DNA from: Ruminococcus sp.
Lineage (GTDB): Bacteria; Bacillota; Clostridia; Oscillospirales; Ruminococcaceae
DNA: 41,886 bases
NCBI GenBank assembly: GCA_017960805.1
Contig: JAGCYM010000055.1
Span: 1 to 41,886 of the forward strand
Reading direction: 5' to 3'
Shown: piece after piece, positions 14,838 through 23,977 of the stretch
How the letters are laid out: the number at the start of each line of letters is the position of its first letter
Numbering within the stretch: position 1 is the first letter of the stretch
Program-made: the position numbers and the translations under genes
The notes under the pieces: generated by a model
The model's database searches: none
What the model was told of the DNA's origin: nothing
The model's input: only the letters and a program-made list of their open reading frames with translations

Positions 14838-17651
14838 TTATAAAGTCGCATTATCCATTCCTAAAAGTAATCGGCGCAATATGACAAGGTCAAACATATC
14901 GATTCTTTCGTCGATATCCAAATCCGCGTTTTTCCATTCTGGGAGTACCTTTTCTGCGCCGAGCAGATACTTCTGGAGAAGAACAAGGTCAGCAACAGTA
15001 ATGTCGCCGTCGAGATTTACATCTCCGCGGTTGTCAATTTCAATCATCGAGCGTGGAACAGGCTCGAGTATGAAACCAGTGTAATCCGATTTTTTCGGGT
15101 CGTACTTTTTCTGGACGATATCAGCTTGTTCATTGCTTGTAAATTCACTGTAATAGCAAGATTGGTAGTCGGACGAAGAAGTTAGTATTGTGTATGATCC
15201 GTTCTTGTTGGCGATGAATTTTAATGATGCGTAAGTACTGTTGTTCACGCTCATGAATTTAATAGGTGCTCCGTCATCAGGACTGTTTTCGTCAACAGCA
15301 ACAAGTACGGGGAGGAATGTGTTCCAATTGAAATCTGCGTCTCCGAAGGAATAAGTTTCGTTGCCGTTCTGATAGAGTATCCACCTTGTAGGTTTTATTT
15401 CAGATTTTGCAACAAGAGAGTTGCTGAGGCCGAGTGAATTAACGCCGAGGCTTACGTAATTGCCGCTGAATGCTTCTCTTATATAATAGCACTGTCCGGC
15501 TGTGAGCTTCGGACGAACTGGTGTGATGTTCCACAACTGACATTCGTATTCCTTGTATGCAAACTGGTTGATATTGCCTCCGTTTTCCTTCGACCACTCG
15601 TATACATCGAGCGCACCCTTTCCGTCTGAGCACTTTGACACGATTCCGTAGTACGACGGTGCCTGTGCGCTGACTATTTTGAAGAGTTGGTTGTCTGTTC
15701 CTGTGTAGGCCTGTAATTCGACGTTCGTGCCATCAGCGGCTGTGTTTGAAGCGACAGCTAAACACTTCGTTTCATCACCCATTGACACTATTCTACACCA
15801 TTCATTGTCAACAGAGACTATTCTCCACTGTTGAGCCCATAGCTTGTTTTGCTCCCACTGCTGGATATTCGTGCCCTCATCGAGCTTTCCGTTCGGGAGG
15901 TCTATAGCTAGACCGCTGTTGACATTTGTTATATAGTATGGGATTCCGCTGATAAGATCGGTATTGCTGAGATATGGCGAAGCACTTGGCACTCCAAGGG
16001 TATCCTTCGCTATGACCATTTCAGCATTTGCGTCAACGTAGTCAGCCATTCCTGAGCGGGGAGTACCTGAAAAAGTGGAGGTTTTGGCTCCCCAGACAGA
16101 GTGGTTGTCGCGTCCTACAGCTGAAAAAGACATCACAAGCTTGCCAGTTTCGTCCTTTGCCGCAAGGAAATATCCTTTGTAGTTCTTACCACTGATGATG
16201 AGCGTAGCCGTTGGGGATTCCGCGTCTTGTTCCCATGTTCCTGTTACAGCTCCGCTGATGGTTCCATCGGAGTTGAGTGATATTTTCTGATAGTTGATTA
16301 TTTTTCCATCGGTAGAGGTGCCGTGGTCAATGTATTCGTAAGCGCCAACGATATCAGATTCGTCATAGCCGCCATCCCATATCTCGTCACCGCTGTATTC
16401 GAACGGAGCGACGACAGGCCAGCCATCCACATTGAAAAACATCTGATGCACGCGTACTTCGTGGAACTCTGCGCCGTCGTCAAAGCGGGTGTGGTACACG
16501 AGATACCACTTATCGTCGTTGTCGCGGAGGACGGAATTGTGACCGCATGCCATATATGCCTTGCTGAGCGAGCTGAACTTGTAGTTGCCCATTACTTTCA
16601 GACCTACACTGTCGAGATTGGGATTAGTTGGTAGCACGGCATTTTTTCCAGCAGGGTCAACGAATGGACCAAGCGGGCTTTCCGAGCGGAAAACTCGCAT
16701 ATTGTAGCCACCAGTGGAGGTCAGACCGCCGTAAGTCACCCATAGGTAGTAGTAGCCGGTTTCGGGGTTATACTCGATGAATGGCCCTTCGCCCGATTTT
16801 CCGTAGCCGCCAGATATCTTAGTGCCGAAGTAGCTATCTATCATGCGTCCGTCGGGAGTAGTGCCCGACTTGGGGTGCTTGACATAGCCTGTCTGCGGAT
16901 CAACTTCGAGGGTGAATATTCCGCCTGACCAAGAGCCGTAGCACATATACATTTTCCCATCACCGTAGTAGATAGTCGGATCTATTGCATTCGGGAAGAG
17001 TTGATTGTTGAAGTTGTCTTTGTTGAACCAGCTGTTGTTGAACGTAACCTCGTTCGAGGCGATGAGCTCATCAACATTGGTGGAGGTGTACTTGCGGTTT
17101 ACACGCTTGGTATCGCTGGTAGCATAGCTGTCGTTGTTCGTGAAGCCCGAGTAGATGAGCGTATCTACGAACGTGTACGGACCTTCGATGTTCTTCGCCG
17201 CCGCGAAGCCGATTACTGAGCGCATATACGTTGAGGATGTACAAAAGTACATCAGATAAGCGCCCTTTGAACCATCTGAATTAATATAGTCAGCGTCCCA
17301 AACAACATCTGGAGCCCATACCGCAAAACCGCCCTTGCAGTCTTCTAAATCTTCACCAGCCCATGCAAAAGCTTTGGATAGATTTTGAGAAAGATTTCCG
17401 AACTCTACATTGTTTGTACGAGCATAGCCGTTCGCAAACGTCTTCCAGTTCTGGAGGTCTGCGGATTTTGCGGCTTCGATGTGAGAGCCAAAAACGTAGT
17501 AGGTGTCGCCATCCCTTACTATGGACGGGTCATGAACTGATACCCTTGTTCCTGCTGCATCCGCATTGTGTGTCAGAGTATTCTTGATTGAAGAAGGCCC
17601 AAATACGAGGCAACCTGCGAGAACTAGGGAAACTAGCTTTTTTAGTCTCAT
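14838..17651 (-). CDS. Secreted cellulosomal GH43 arabinanase-type enzyme: GH43-ricin-type lectin-dockerin
   Basis: A 937-aa protein. Signal peptide (MRLKKLVSLVLAGCLVF...NADAAG). GH43 propeller at about 36-440 with the catalytic triad Asp41 in VHDPSIV, Asp224 in AIDPTIYY and Glu288 in SGEGPF, most like endo-1,5-alpha-L-arabinanases. A beta-barrel C-terminal module typical of that group follows (GAYEYIDHGT...). Next is a ricin B/CBM13-type trefoil (about 572-720, NVNSGLAIDL, QQWEQNKLWAQQWRIV), then a second beta-trefoil-like module (about 720-870) with weaker similarity, and a dockerin (about 873-935, GDVNLDGDITVADLV and ADLDIDERIDMFDLV). It would debranch or cut arabinan side chains of pectin while attached to a scaffoldin. 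It has its own promoter (17701-17730). Confidence 0.92.
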   Translation of the reverse strand: MRLKKLVSLVLAGCLVFGPSSIKNTLTHNADAAGTRVSVHDPSIVRDGDTYYVFGSHIEAAKSADLQNWKTFANGYARTNNVEFGNLSQNLSKAFAWAGEDLEDCKGGFAVWAPDVVWDADYINSDGSKGAYLMYFCTSSTYMRSVIGFAAAKNIEGPYTFVDTLIYSGFTNNDSYATSDTKRVNRKYTSTNVDELIASNEVTFNNSWFNKDNFNNQLFPNAIDPTIYYGDGKMYMCYGSWSGGIFTLEVDPQTGYVKHPKSGTTPDGRMIDSYFGTKISGGYGKSGEGPFIEYNPETGYYYLWVTYGGLTSTGGYNMRVFRSESPLGPFVDPAGKNAVLPTNPNLDSVGLKVMGNYKFSSLSKAYMACGHNSVLRDNDDKWYLVYHTRFDDGAEFHEVRVHQMFFNVDGWPVVAPFEYSGDEIWDGGYDESDIVGAYEYIDHGTSTDGKIINYQKISLNSDGTISGAVTGTWEQDAESPTATLIISGKNYKGYFLAAKDETGKLVMSFSAVGRDNHSVWGAKTSTFSGTPRSGMADYVDANAEMVIAKDTLGVPSASPYLSNTDLISGIPYYITNVNSGLAIDLPNGKLDEGTNIQQWEQNKLWAQQWRIVSVDNEWCRIVSMGDETKCLAVASNTAADGTNVELQAYTGTDNQLFKIVSAQAPSYYGIVSKCSDGKGALDVYEWSKENGGNINQFAYKEYECQLWNITPVRPKLTAGQCYYIREAFSGNYVSLGVNSLGLSNSLVAKSEIKPTRWILYQNGNETYSFGDADFNWNTFLPVLVAVDENSPDDGAPIKFMSVNNSTYASLKFIANKNGSYTILTSSSDYQSCYYSEFTSNEQADIVQKKYDPKKSDYTGFILEPVPRSMIEIDNRGDVNLDGDITVADLVLLQKYLLGAEKVLPEWKNADLDIDERIDMFDLVILRRLLLGMDNATL

Positions 17652-17700
17652 ATATTGTTTTCCCCTTTCTGCTCATATTGTTTAAGCAGCTATTTTATTA

Positions 17701-17730
17701 ATTATACCATAGTGTTGTAGGGAAAAACAA
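17701..17730 (-). promoter_or_regulatory. Promoter of the GH43 arabinanase gene
   Basis: Minus strand TTGTTT (17730-17725), 18-nt spacer, TATAAT (17706-17701), about 50 nt before the start codon. Confidence 0.7.
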
Positions 17731-17825
17731 TGACATTTAGTATCATAAAGGTTTATTATTTTGCGCTCGGTTCCCTGGAATTTAAAGAAAAAAGATGAAT
17801 GCAGAAAAAACTTTTGGTTTTTGTA

Positions 17826-17854
17826 TTGAAATTTACAAAAAGCTGTGATATAAT
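17826..17854 (+). promoter_or_regulatory. Promoter of the zinc-ribbon membrane protein gene
   Basis: TTGAAA (17826-17831), 17-nt spacer, TATAAT (17849-17854). An AGGAGG site precedes the ATG at 17907. Confidence 0.8.
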
Positions 17855-17906
17855 GTTAGTACATTCAGCAATGTTCGACATTGCTTTCTATTAGGAGGTT
17901 TATATT

Positions 17907-18275
17907 ATGGCTGTTTGTTACAATTGTAAAACAGAATTTAACGGAAAGTTCTGTCCTACTTGCGGTGCTGCTGCTCAGGCAGGTCCTGCTCCTGTACAGG
18001 TTGCTCCACGTGTAGCTCCACCTGTTTATACAAATGTTTCTGTGGCTCCTCCCGTAGCCTCTACCAGCGTAATGGGATGGATAGGATGGATGTTCCTTAT
18101 TGGATGCTTGCCTCTTCTAGGCCTTATTATCATGGCTTTAGCCGCGACAGATCCTTCGGCAAAGAACTTCGCAAAAGCTAATCTTCTGATTATTCTTATT
18201 CTAACAATTATATCACTTCTAATAGTTGGGGCAATGTTCTTACTCGGATTTGGACTTGCAGCTACATCGAACTAA
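17907..18275 (+). CDS. Small zinc-ribbon membrane protein
   Basis: A 122-aa protein. The N-terminus is a zinc ribbon (CYNCKTEFNGKFCPTCG; two C-x2-C knuckles). A Pro/Ala/Val-rich linker (about 30-60) follows, then two hydrophobic segments (about 64-85 and 97-120) that should span the membrane. Such zinc-ribbon-plus-membrane proteins are frequent in Firmicutes and their function is mostly unknown. It is a single-gene transcript with its own promoter and terminator, between two genes on the other strand. Confidence 0.75.
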   Translation: MAVCYNCKTEFNGKFCPTCGAAAQAGPAPVQVAPRVAPPVYTNVSVAPPVASTSVMGWIGWMFLIGCLPLLGLIIMALAATDPSAKNFAKANLLIILILTIISLLIVGAMFLLGFGLAATSN

Positions 18276-18299
18276 AAGATACATAATTACTAATAAAGG

Positions 18300-18333
18300 A
18301 TGACTGACATTATTTTCAGTCATTCTTTTTTTT
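18300..18333 (+). terminator. Terminator of the zinc-ribbon gene, overlapping the end of the Ca2+ ATPase gene
   Basis: ATGACTGA (18300-18307) pairs with TCAGTCAT (18316-18323), followed by TCTTTTTTTT. The right arm and T-run lie within the last codons of the convergent ATPase gene. Confidence 0.8.
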
Positions 18334-20961
18334 GAAAAATAAATTAGATAAACTGCTAAAAACAGGTACGGCAACACTTAGTCCAAGTGCAGTTAGGAAC
18401 TGATTAGATGTCAGAATAACTGTATTGAACACCATTTGAAGCTGTGGAACCAGAATTGCTGAAGAAAGCACAGCTATTGATACGATAATTGCCAGAACTA
18501 GTTTTATATTGTTTAGAGGAGAAATAGTAAACAGGGATTTTTTTTCTGATTTGCATTCAAATACATGAATAAGCTGGGACATAACAAGAGTGATGAGAGC
18601 GGCTGTTCGTCCGGAATCAAGACTTCCATTCATTCTTAGGACAAGCGAAAAAGATGTAAGTGTTGATAATCCAATAAGAATACCGCGTATAATTATTTTC
18701 CACATCAGTCCGTCAGAAAAGAAGCCTTCATCAGAATTTCGTGGAGGATGCTTCATAATATCTTTTTCAGGAGGTTCTAGTCCGAGTGCTATAGCTGGAA
18801 GGCCGTCCGTTACGAGATTTACAAGGAGTATTTGGGCAGGGAGGAGAACTACAGGCATTCCCATTACTATTCCGCCGAACATAGTCAGGACTTCACCAAT
18901 ATTACATGACAGGAGATAGCGAACGAATTTACGTATATTTGTGTATACACATCGTCCTTGTTCAACAGCATTAACAAGAGTTGCAAGATTATCATCCATG
19001 AGGATAACGTCTGCAGCTTGTTTTGTGACGTCGGTGCCGGTGATACCCATGGCTACGCCTACGTCTGCTTCTTTGATAGCAGGAGCGTCATTAACCCCAT
19101 CGCCTGTCATAGTGACAATTTCTCCTCGGCGTTTGAAACTTCGTACTATACGAAGTTTATGTATAGGTTCAACACGAGAGAAAACGGTGTATTTATCGAT
19201 ATTACGGTCAAGCTCGTTATCAGATAAAGCATCAAGTTCCTTGCCTGTAATCGCTAATCCATTTTTAAGAATACCGGCCTTTTTCGCAATAGCAACAGCA
19301 GTGTTTTTATGATCTCCAGTAATCATCACAGTTTTAACTGATGCTGTTGCACATTTACGAATAGCTGTTTTTGCCTCTTCACGCGGTGGATCAAGCATAC
19401 CGGTTAAGCCTAGAAATACCAGACCATTATTATCAGGGTTAAAAATCTCGCAGTCACAGTATGCGAGAGCGAGTACTCTGAGAGCTTTATCAGACAAATC
19501 TATTACCTTTTTTGATATTTGACTACGCACTTTTAAAGTGAGTGGTAATATTTCTCCTTTGTCGGACATATATCTGTTGCATCTGGAAAGAATCACTTCT
19601 TCCGCTCCCTTGAAATATGCTCTCTTCCCTTCCATGTCGTTAACATGTACAGCCATGAATCTTGTTTCACTGTCAAAAGGGTGTTCATTTAGGCGTGGAG
19701 TTTCTGCTTCAAGTTCCTTTTTAAACATGCCAGCTTTTGATGCAGCTATGAGAATTGCAATTTCTGTAGGATCACCAGTAACATTCCAGTTCCTATTTAC
19801 ATGTATATCATCATGCTTTCGTAAAGAAAAAGGTTTATCGCTCCAAATCGTTGCGTCAGAGCATAACACGCCGCATTTCAGTGCTTCGGAAAGAGCGTGT
19901 TCATTGATAGGATTGACGGCATCAGTTTCTTCATCACGTTTTATATTACCTTTTTGGCGGTAGCCCATACCACTGAAATGGAAACAGCTATCAACAGTTG
20001 CGAGTTCGGTTAAAGTCATTTTGTTTTCAGTGATAGTTCCTGTTTTATCAGAGCATATTATTGAAGTACAGCCGAGAGTCTCAACACTATGAAGTTTGTT
20101 GACCAGAGCTTTTTGTTTTAGCATTCTGCTGACAGCGATGGCAAGAGCGATAGTGACTGTTGTAGGTAAGCCTTCAGGTATCGCTGCAATTGCGATAGTA
20201 ATTCCGGTCATAAGCATATTAAAAACATCTTCGCCGCGCAGCACACCGGCGCCGAATACCGCTACACATACAATAAGGCAAATAATTGCCACAACTTTAC
20301 CAAGTTCTGAGAGCCGTTTTTGAAGCGGAGTCAATTCTTTGTTAATGTCAACTAAGAGATCAGAAATATGGCCCATTTGTGTTTTTTTACCTGTTGCGAT
20401 TACACGTGCTCTGCAAGTGCCTCGGATGGCTGATGTTCCGCAGTATACTATGTTTGGTTTATTTAGAGAATTATCAGAATCGTTAGAATTTCCAGAATAC
20501 TTGGCTACAGATTCTGACTCTCCCGTAAGAATAGATTCGTCACAAAAAAAGCCTGCTGAGTTAAGAATTACACAATCTGCAGGTATTCTATCACCAGCTT
20601 CAAGTTCAATAACATCTTCTTTTACAAGTTGTGAAGCTTCAATTACTCGGAGAATACCATCACGATAACATTTAGCTATCGGCGCAGTCATAGACCGAAG
20701 TGCTTCTAGAGTGTGTTCAGTGCGAAATTCTTGTATGAATCCAAGTATTGCATTCAGAAGAACAATGAGGATTATTGTTATTGCATCCGAGATTTCACCG
20801 AGTAATATAGATACGATTGTTGCTCCAAGAAGTATCATTACCATGATATCTTTGAATTGTCCAGCAAATATTCTTATAGCACTTGTTTTTTTCTTTCCCT
20901 CAAGGATGTTTTCACCATCTTCCTTAAGACGAGCTTTCGCTTCTTTTTCAGTAAGTCCCAT
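18316..20961 (-). CDS. P-type Ca2+-transporting ATPase
   Basis: An 881-aa protein starting MGLTEKEAKARL. I start at 20961 because AGGAGGAG lies 9-12 nt upstream; the longer frame to 21045 would be translated through that site. Motifs: phosphorylation site CSDKTGT (Asp305), PEGLPTTVTIALA in the fourth membrane helix (Ca2+ site of the SERCA/PMCA type), TGDPTEIAIL, MITGDHK, and the hinge MTGDGVNDAPAIK. About ten membrane helices are present, with an N-terminal cation-transporter domain and a C-terminal set of helices. It should pump Ca2+ (or Mn2+) out of the cytoplasm. No accessory regulatory gene is adjacent. Confidence 0.93.
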   Translation of the reverse strand: MGLTEKEAKARLKEDGENILEGKKKTSAIRIFAGQFKDIMVMILLGATIVSILLGEISDAITIILIVLLNAILGFIQEFRTEHTLEALRSMTAPIAKCYRDGILRVIEASQLVKEDVIELEAGDRIPADCVILNSAGFFCDESILTGESESVAKYSGNSNDSDNSLNKPNIVYCGTSAIRGTCRARVIATGKKTQMGHISDLLVDINKELTPLQKRLSELGKVVAIICLIVCVAVFGAGVLRGEDVFNMLMTGITIAIAAIPEGLPTTVTIALAIAVSRMLKQKALVNKLHSVETLGCTSIICSDKTGTITENKMTLTELATVDSCFHFSGMGYRQKGNIKRDEETDAVNPINEHALSEALKCGVLCSDATIWSDKPFSLRKHDDIHVNRNWNVTGDPTEIAILIAASKAGMFKKELEAETPRLNEHPFDSETRFMAVHVNDMEGKRAYFKGAEEVILSRCNRYMSDKGEILPLTLKVRSQISKKVIDLSDKALRVLALAYCDCEIFNPDNNGLVFLGLTGMLDPPREEAKTAIRKCATASVKTVMITGDHKNTAVAIAKKAGILKNGLAITGKELDALSDNELDRNIDKYTVFSRVEPIHKLRIVRSFKRRGEIVTMTGDGVNDAPAIKEADVGVAMGITGTDVTKQAADVILMDDNLATLVNAVEQGRCVYTNIRKFVRYLLSCNIGEVLTMFGGIVMGMPVVLLPAQILLVNLVTDGLPAIALGLEPPEKDIMKHPPRNSDEGFFSDGLMWKIIIRGILIGLSTLTSFSLVLRMNGSLDSGRTAALITLVMSQLIHVFECKSEKKSLFTISPLNNIKLVLAIIVSIAVLSSAILVPQLQMVFNTVILTSNQFLTALGLSVAVPVFSSLSNLFFKKKND

Positions 20962-21052
20962 ATCATCTATTCTCCTCCTTGAGTATAGCTGTCCATAAAT
21001 GATATGCGAATGAAATTGATGATATGCTTTTGAAAAATGAAGCAATCATAGT

Positions 21053-21083
21053 AAAAAAGGCATTCTCATTGTGAGAATGCCTT
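21053..21083 (-). terminator. Terminator of the pectate lyase gene
   Basis: Read on the minus strand, AAGGCATTCTC pairs with GAGAATGCCTT (21083-21073 with 21067-21057, 5-nt loop) and is followed by TTTT. It sits just after the lyase stop at 21091. Confidence 0.85.
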
Positions 21084-21090
21084 TAGCATA

Positions 21091-23613
21091 TTATTGATTA
21101 ATGATTATTTTCCTTAATGCCACAAGATCAAACATGTCTATTGTATTGTCTTCTATAATATCAGCTTTGGAAGCTTCGTTATTTGAAAGAGGGGCTTTTC
21201 CAAGAAGGTGAGAATTGAGTTTTACTAGGTCAGCAACACCAACTTCTTGATCGTTATTTATATCTCCTACAAGCGTAGCATTAGGTGTTGCAAGTGCAAA
21301 GAAATTTACGCACTGATATGTCTGTCCGTTGCTTCCAAGTGTGACTTTCTCGCCTTTTGATATCTTCTTGTCATAGATCTTGAAATTGAGGCCAGTAGTT
21401 GCAGTGAGAAGCGTACGCATCAGTGTATAGTCTGACAGCCATTCCGGAGTCTTTTCCACACGGTCATCAAGTGCAATGTGTAGAGTCATATCAGCTCCAG
21501 CAGTAAAAGTTGCAGTATCTCCTGTTGTGCCTTTGGCGCTGCAAGCAGTCATTAGTATTTCAGCTCCGACAAGGTTGGTTTGTTCTATTGTAAAATCGCG
21601 GTCTCCAAATATTAATGAACCGGTGTTGGCAGATTTTCCAATATTCCACGAATCAGGAATAGCGTCGTCTGATATTTCAACATTTTTAAACAGGTCACCG
21701 CTAAGAGGAAGTGCCTTTTCTCCGAATACAAAATACTTCATATTACTGAGTGAACTTTCACTTCCTTTGAATTTGATGTATAGATTGTGAACACCTGATA
21801 TATCTGTAATATTTGATTCGGTTAGAGTGTAGTCCTTGAAACTGTTTGTACCATCAAAGTTGATTGTGGCTACCGGACTACCATCTAAGCTGTCAAGGAA
21901 AAGCTCTAGAATGCATTCATTTCCTGACATACAAAAACTAAATGATTTAGCCCCGCTACTAAAGCTGACTTTTTTGTACATCATCCAGTCTCCGTTTCCG
22001 ATACCAGCGACAATGTTTGGGGTTCCGGAATATTCCTCAACAAATACGCCTTCTTTTTCTTCGAAAGAATCTGCATCTATTTTTTCAAATGCAGAAATTG
22101 CAGGTGTTGATGGAGGCGCAGGAGTATCGCTTTCTGGTGAAATTTTGACTACACCTTCGGGGAAGGAGTTTACAGTGAGATCATTGATGTAGTATTCTAT
22201 ATTCATATAACCCTGACCGCAGTAGTCTCCTGCGTAATCAGTTGGATCGGTTGGATCTAGACCTCGTGCACGTTCCCAATCGTCTGGCATTCCATCATTG
22301 TCAGAGTCTGTTATTTCCTTTGTGGTAACAGCTGATGGATAAGAATATGTAACGCCACATTTGATGTTATACTTATTTAGATCAGATACAGAGCCATCAT
22401 ATGCCGCTGTACCTGAGCACTGTCCTGTACCATTTTTTGCATCTGAAGCGCACTGCTGATCAATAGCGTTTCGTTTAGTGGGGGAGATACCATTTCCTGC
22501 ATAGTTGATAACGTGCTCGTAAGAAGCTTCAGCACTTTCACAGCCTACTGTGGACGAAAGATTTTCACCATCAAGGCCTATTGTGAAGGGAAAAGAGGTT
22601 TTCAGGTTGTCCTTAGTAATTCCGATACCATCTTTAACAGTAATACCATCCCAGTTGTTGTAGGTGATAGCATGTAGGGAACCATCTTTATTAATTAGGC
22701 GATTGCCTGAACAGTAAACCTTGAAGTTCTGTGGACTTGTTGTGCTGTCAACGTTTATCCAGTTGTATCCTCCTGTTGTGGAGTTGCCGGCTTTAAGTGT
22801 GTTATTAACATAGTTGACGTGGCCTATCGTTCCGTATGCGGTTTGATACCCCCAGTCGTAGATTACATTGTTTGTAAAGTCAGCAACACCAGTACCGGGA
22901 ACCTTGCCGCGGAAGTTCCTTGAAACATTATGAATTATGAGATTGTGATCATAAGTAAGGCTGCTGTTTCCCATCATTATTCCAAAACCATGTATGCCCT
23001 TGTCGTGTCCACCCCATGAGTTCGCGGGGCCGATGATGGTATACTGCACGGTGTAATTATTGTTATTTGAGTATAGTCCCCACTGTTCATCTGACGCCCA
23101 GCCGATAGAGCAGTGATCAACTATACAGTTGGATCCTTTAGAGCCTCCCCATGCGTCGTTACCAGAACTAGTAGCATTATATGGACCAGGACGTGAACTT
23201 AGATAGCGGCAAATAATATTATCTCCGCCGAAAGCCATTTTATAATTTTTCAGAGTTATTCCGCCTCCGCCAGGTGCCGTTTGTCCAGCAATAGTAATAT
23301 TGCTGACAGCTGAAACTGCACTTTTAAGCTCGATAGTTCCACCAACATCGAATACTACTATGCGGTTTGATTTGCTTACTGCATCACGAAAAGATCCTTC
23401 ACCGCTATCATTAAGGTTTGTGACGTGGTAAATCTGACCTCCGCGTCCGCCGGTAGCATATTTTCCACCTCCGACAGCACCCGGAAATGCGACAATCTTT
23501 CCGGCAGCATAAGCTGTTTCCAGATCACCAATTGGTATAGCTGTCGAAGTAGCGCCAAATATGGTTGTGATGCCTACTAGGCCAGCCACCAGTTGCCTGA
23601 TAGTTTTGTTCAT
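21091..23613 (-). CDS. Secreted cellulosomal pectate lyase: PL1-CBM6-dockerin
   Basis: An 840-aa protein. Signal peptide (MNKTIRQLVAGLVGITT...TAYAA). A right-handed beta-helix of the PL1 type follows (about 38-430; VVFDVGGTIEL, NITIAGQTAPGGG, ICRYLSSRPG, IVDHCSIGWASDEQ, SRNFRGKVPGTG). A calcium-binding DSDNDGMPDDWE segment as in many bacterial PL1 enzymes is next (about 437). A CBM6-like module (about 507-625), a further beta-rich module of unknown type, and a dockerin (about 779-838) complete it. The second dockerin loop (ADIIEDNTIDMFDLV) has Ile where Asn or Asp is usual at position 3. It should cleave polygalacturonan by beta-elimination on the scaffoldin complex. Own promoter and terminator. 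Confidence 0.9.
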   Translation of the reverse strand: MNKTIRQLVAGLVGITTIFGATSTAIPIGDLETAYAAGKIVAFPGAVGGGKYATGGRGGQIYHVTNLNDSGEGSFRDAVSKSNRIVVFDVGGTIELKSAVSAVSNITIAGQTAPGGGGITLKNYKMAFGGDNIICRYLSSRPGPYNATSSGNDAWGGSKGSNCIVDHCSIGWASDEQWGLYSNNNNYTVQYTIIGPANSWGGHDKGIHGFGIMMGNSSLTYDHNLIIHNVSRNFRGKVPGTGVADFTNNVIYDWGYQTAYGTIGHVNYVNNTLKAGNSTTGGYNWINVDSTTSPQNFKVYCSGNRLINKDGSLHAITYNNWDGITVKDGIGITKDNLKTSFPFTIGLDGENLSSTVGCESAEASYEHVINYAGNGISPTKRNAIDQQCASDAKNGTGQCSGTAAYDGSVSDLNKYNIKCGVTYSYPSAVTTKEITDSDNDGMPDDWERARGLDPTDPTDYAGDYCGQGYMNIEYYINDLTVNSFPEGVVKISPESDTPAPPSTPAISAFEKIDADSFEEKEGVFVEEYSGTPNIVAGIGNGDWMMYKKVSFSSGAKSFSFCMSGNECILELFLDSLDGSPVATINFDGTNSFKDYTLTESNITDISGVHNLYIKFKGSESSLSNMKYFVFGEKALPLSGDLFKNVEISDDAIPDSWNIGKSANTGSLIFGDRDFTIEQTNLVGAEILMTACSAKGTTGDTATFTAGADMTLHIALDDRVEKTPEWLSDYTLMRTLLTATTGLNFKIYDKKISKGEKVTLGSNGQTYQCVNFFALATPNATLVGDINNDQEVGVADLVKLNSHLLGKAPLSNNEASKADIIEDNTIDMFDLVALRKIIINQ

Positions 23614-23664
23614 GAGATTATCCCTCCAATATCGTTGAGATGAATATATAATTCCCTATTTTAT

Positions 23665-23693
23665 ATTATACAGTATAGATCTATTAAAAACAA
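23665..23693 (-). promoter_or_regulatory. Promoter of the pectate lyase gene
   Basis: Minus strand TTGTTT (23693-23688), 17-nt spacer, TATAAT (23670-23665), about 50 nt before the ATG. The rest of the 23614-23977 gap is AT-rich without a recognisable gene. Confidence 0.75.
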
Positions 23694-23883
23694 TGAAATA
23701 TCGTATCATATTTGTGAGCTTTTACACTTTTTCCATCTGTGGTATGGAGGATAGTATGGGGTGATAAAGGCAAAAGCGAGCCTTTTGTGCACATTGTGTG
23801 ATAATTGTCAAAATAATGTAATATTTTTCCTGCAACGTAATATTTTATTATTTTTTTGTATTGGAACTGAAAATTCTCTGTTA

Positions 23884-23912
23884 TTGTAAAATGCCTGTTT
23901 TTAGGCTATAAT
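23884..23912 (+). promoter_or_regulatory. Promoter of the vWA lipoprotein gene
   Basis: TTGTAA (23884-23889), 17-nt spacer, TATAAT (23907-23912). The ribosome binding site AAAGGAG precedes the ATG at 23978. Confidence 0.75.
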
Positions 23913-23977
23913 TGAAACATAGAAAAGGCTTCCCTCTGTTTCGGACGAGGCAAGGAAGATAAAGGAGTGTATTTTTT

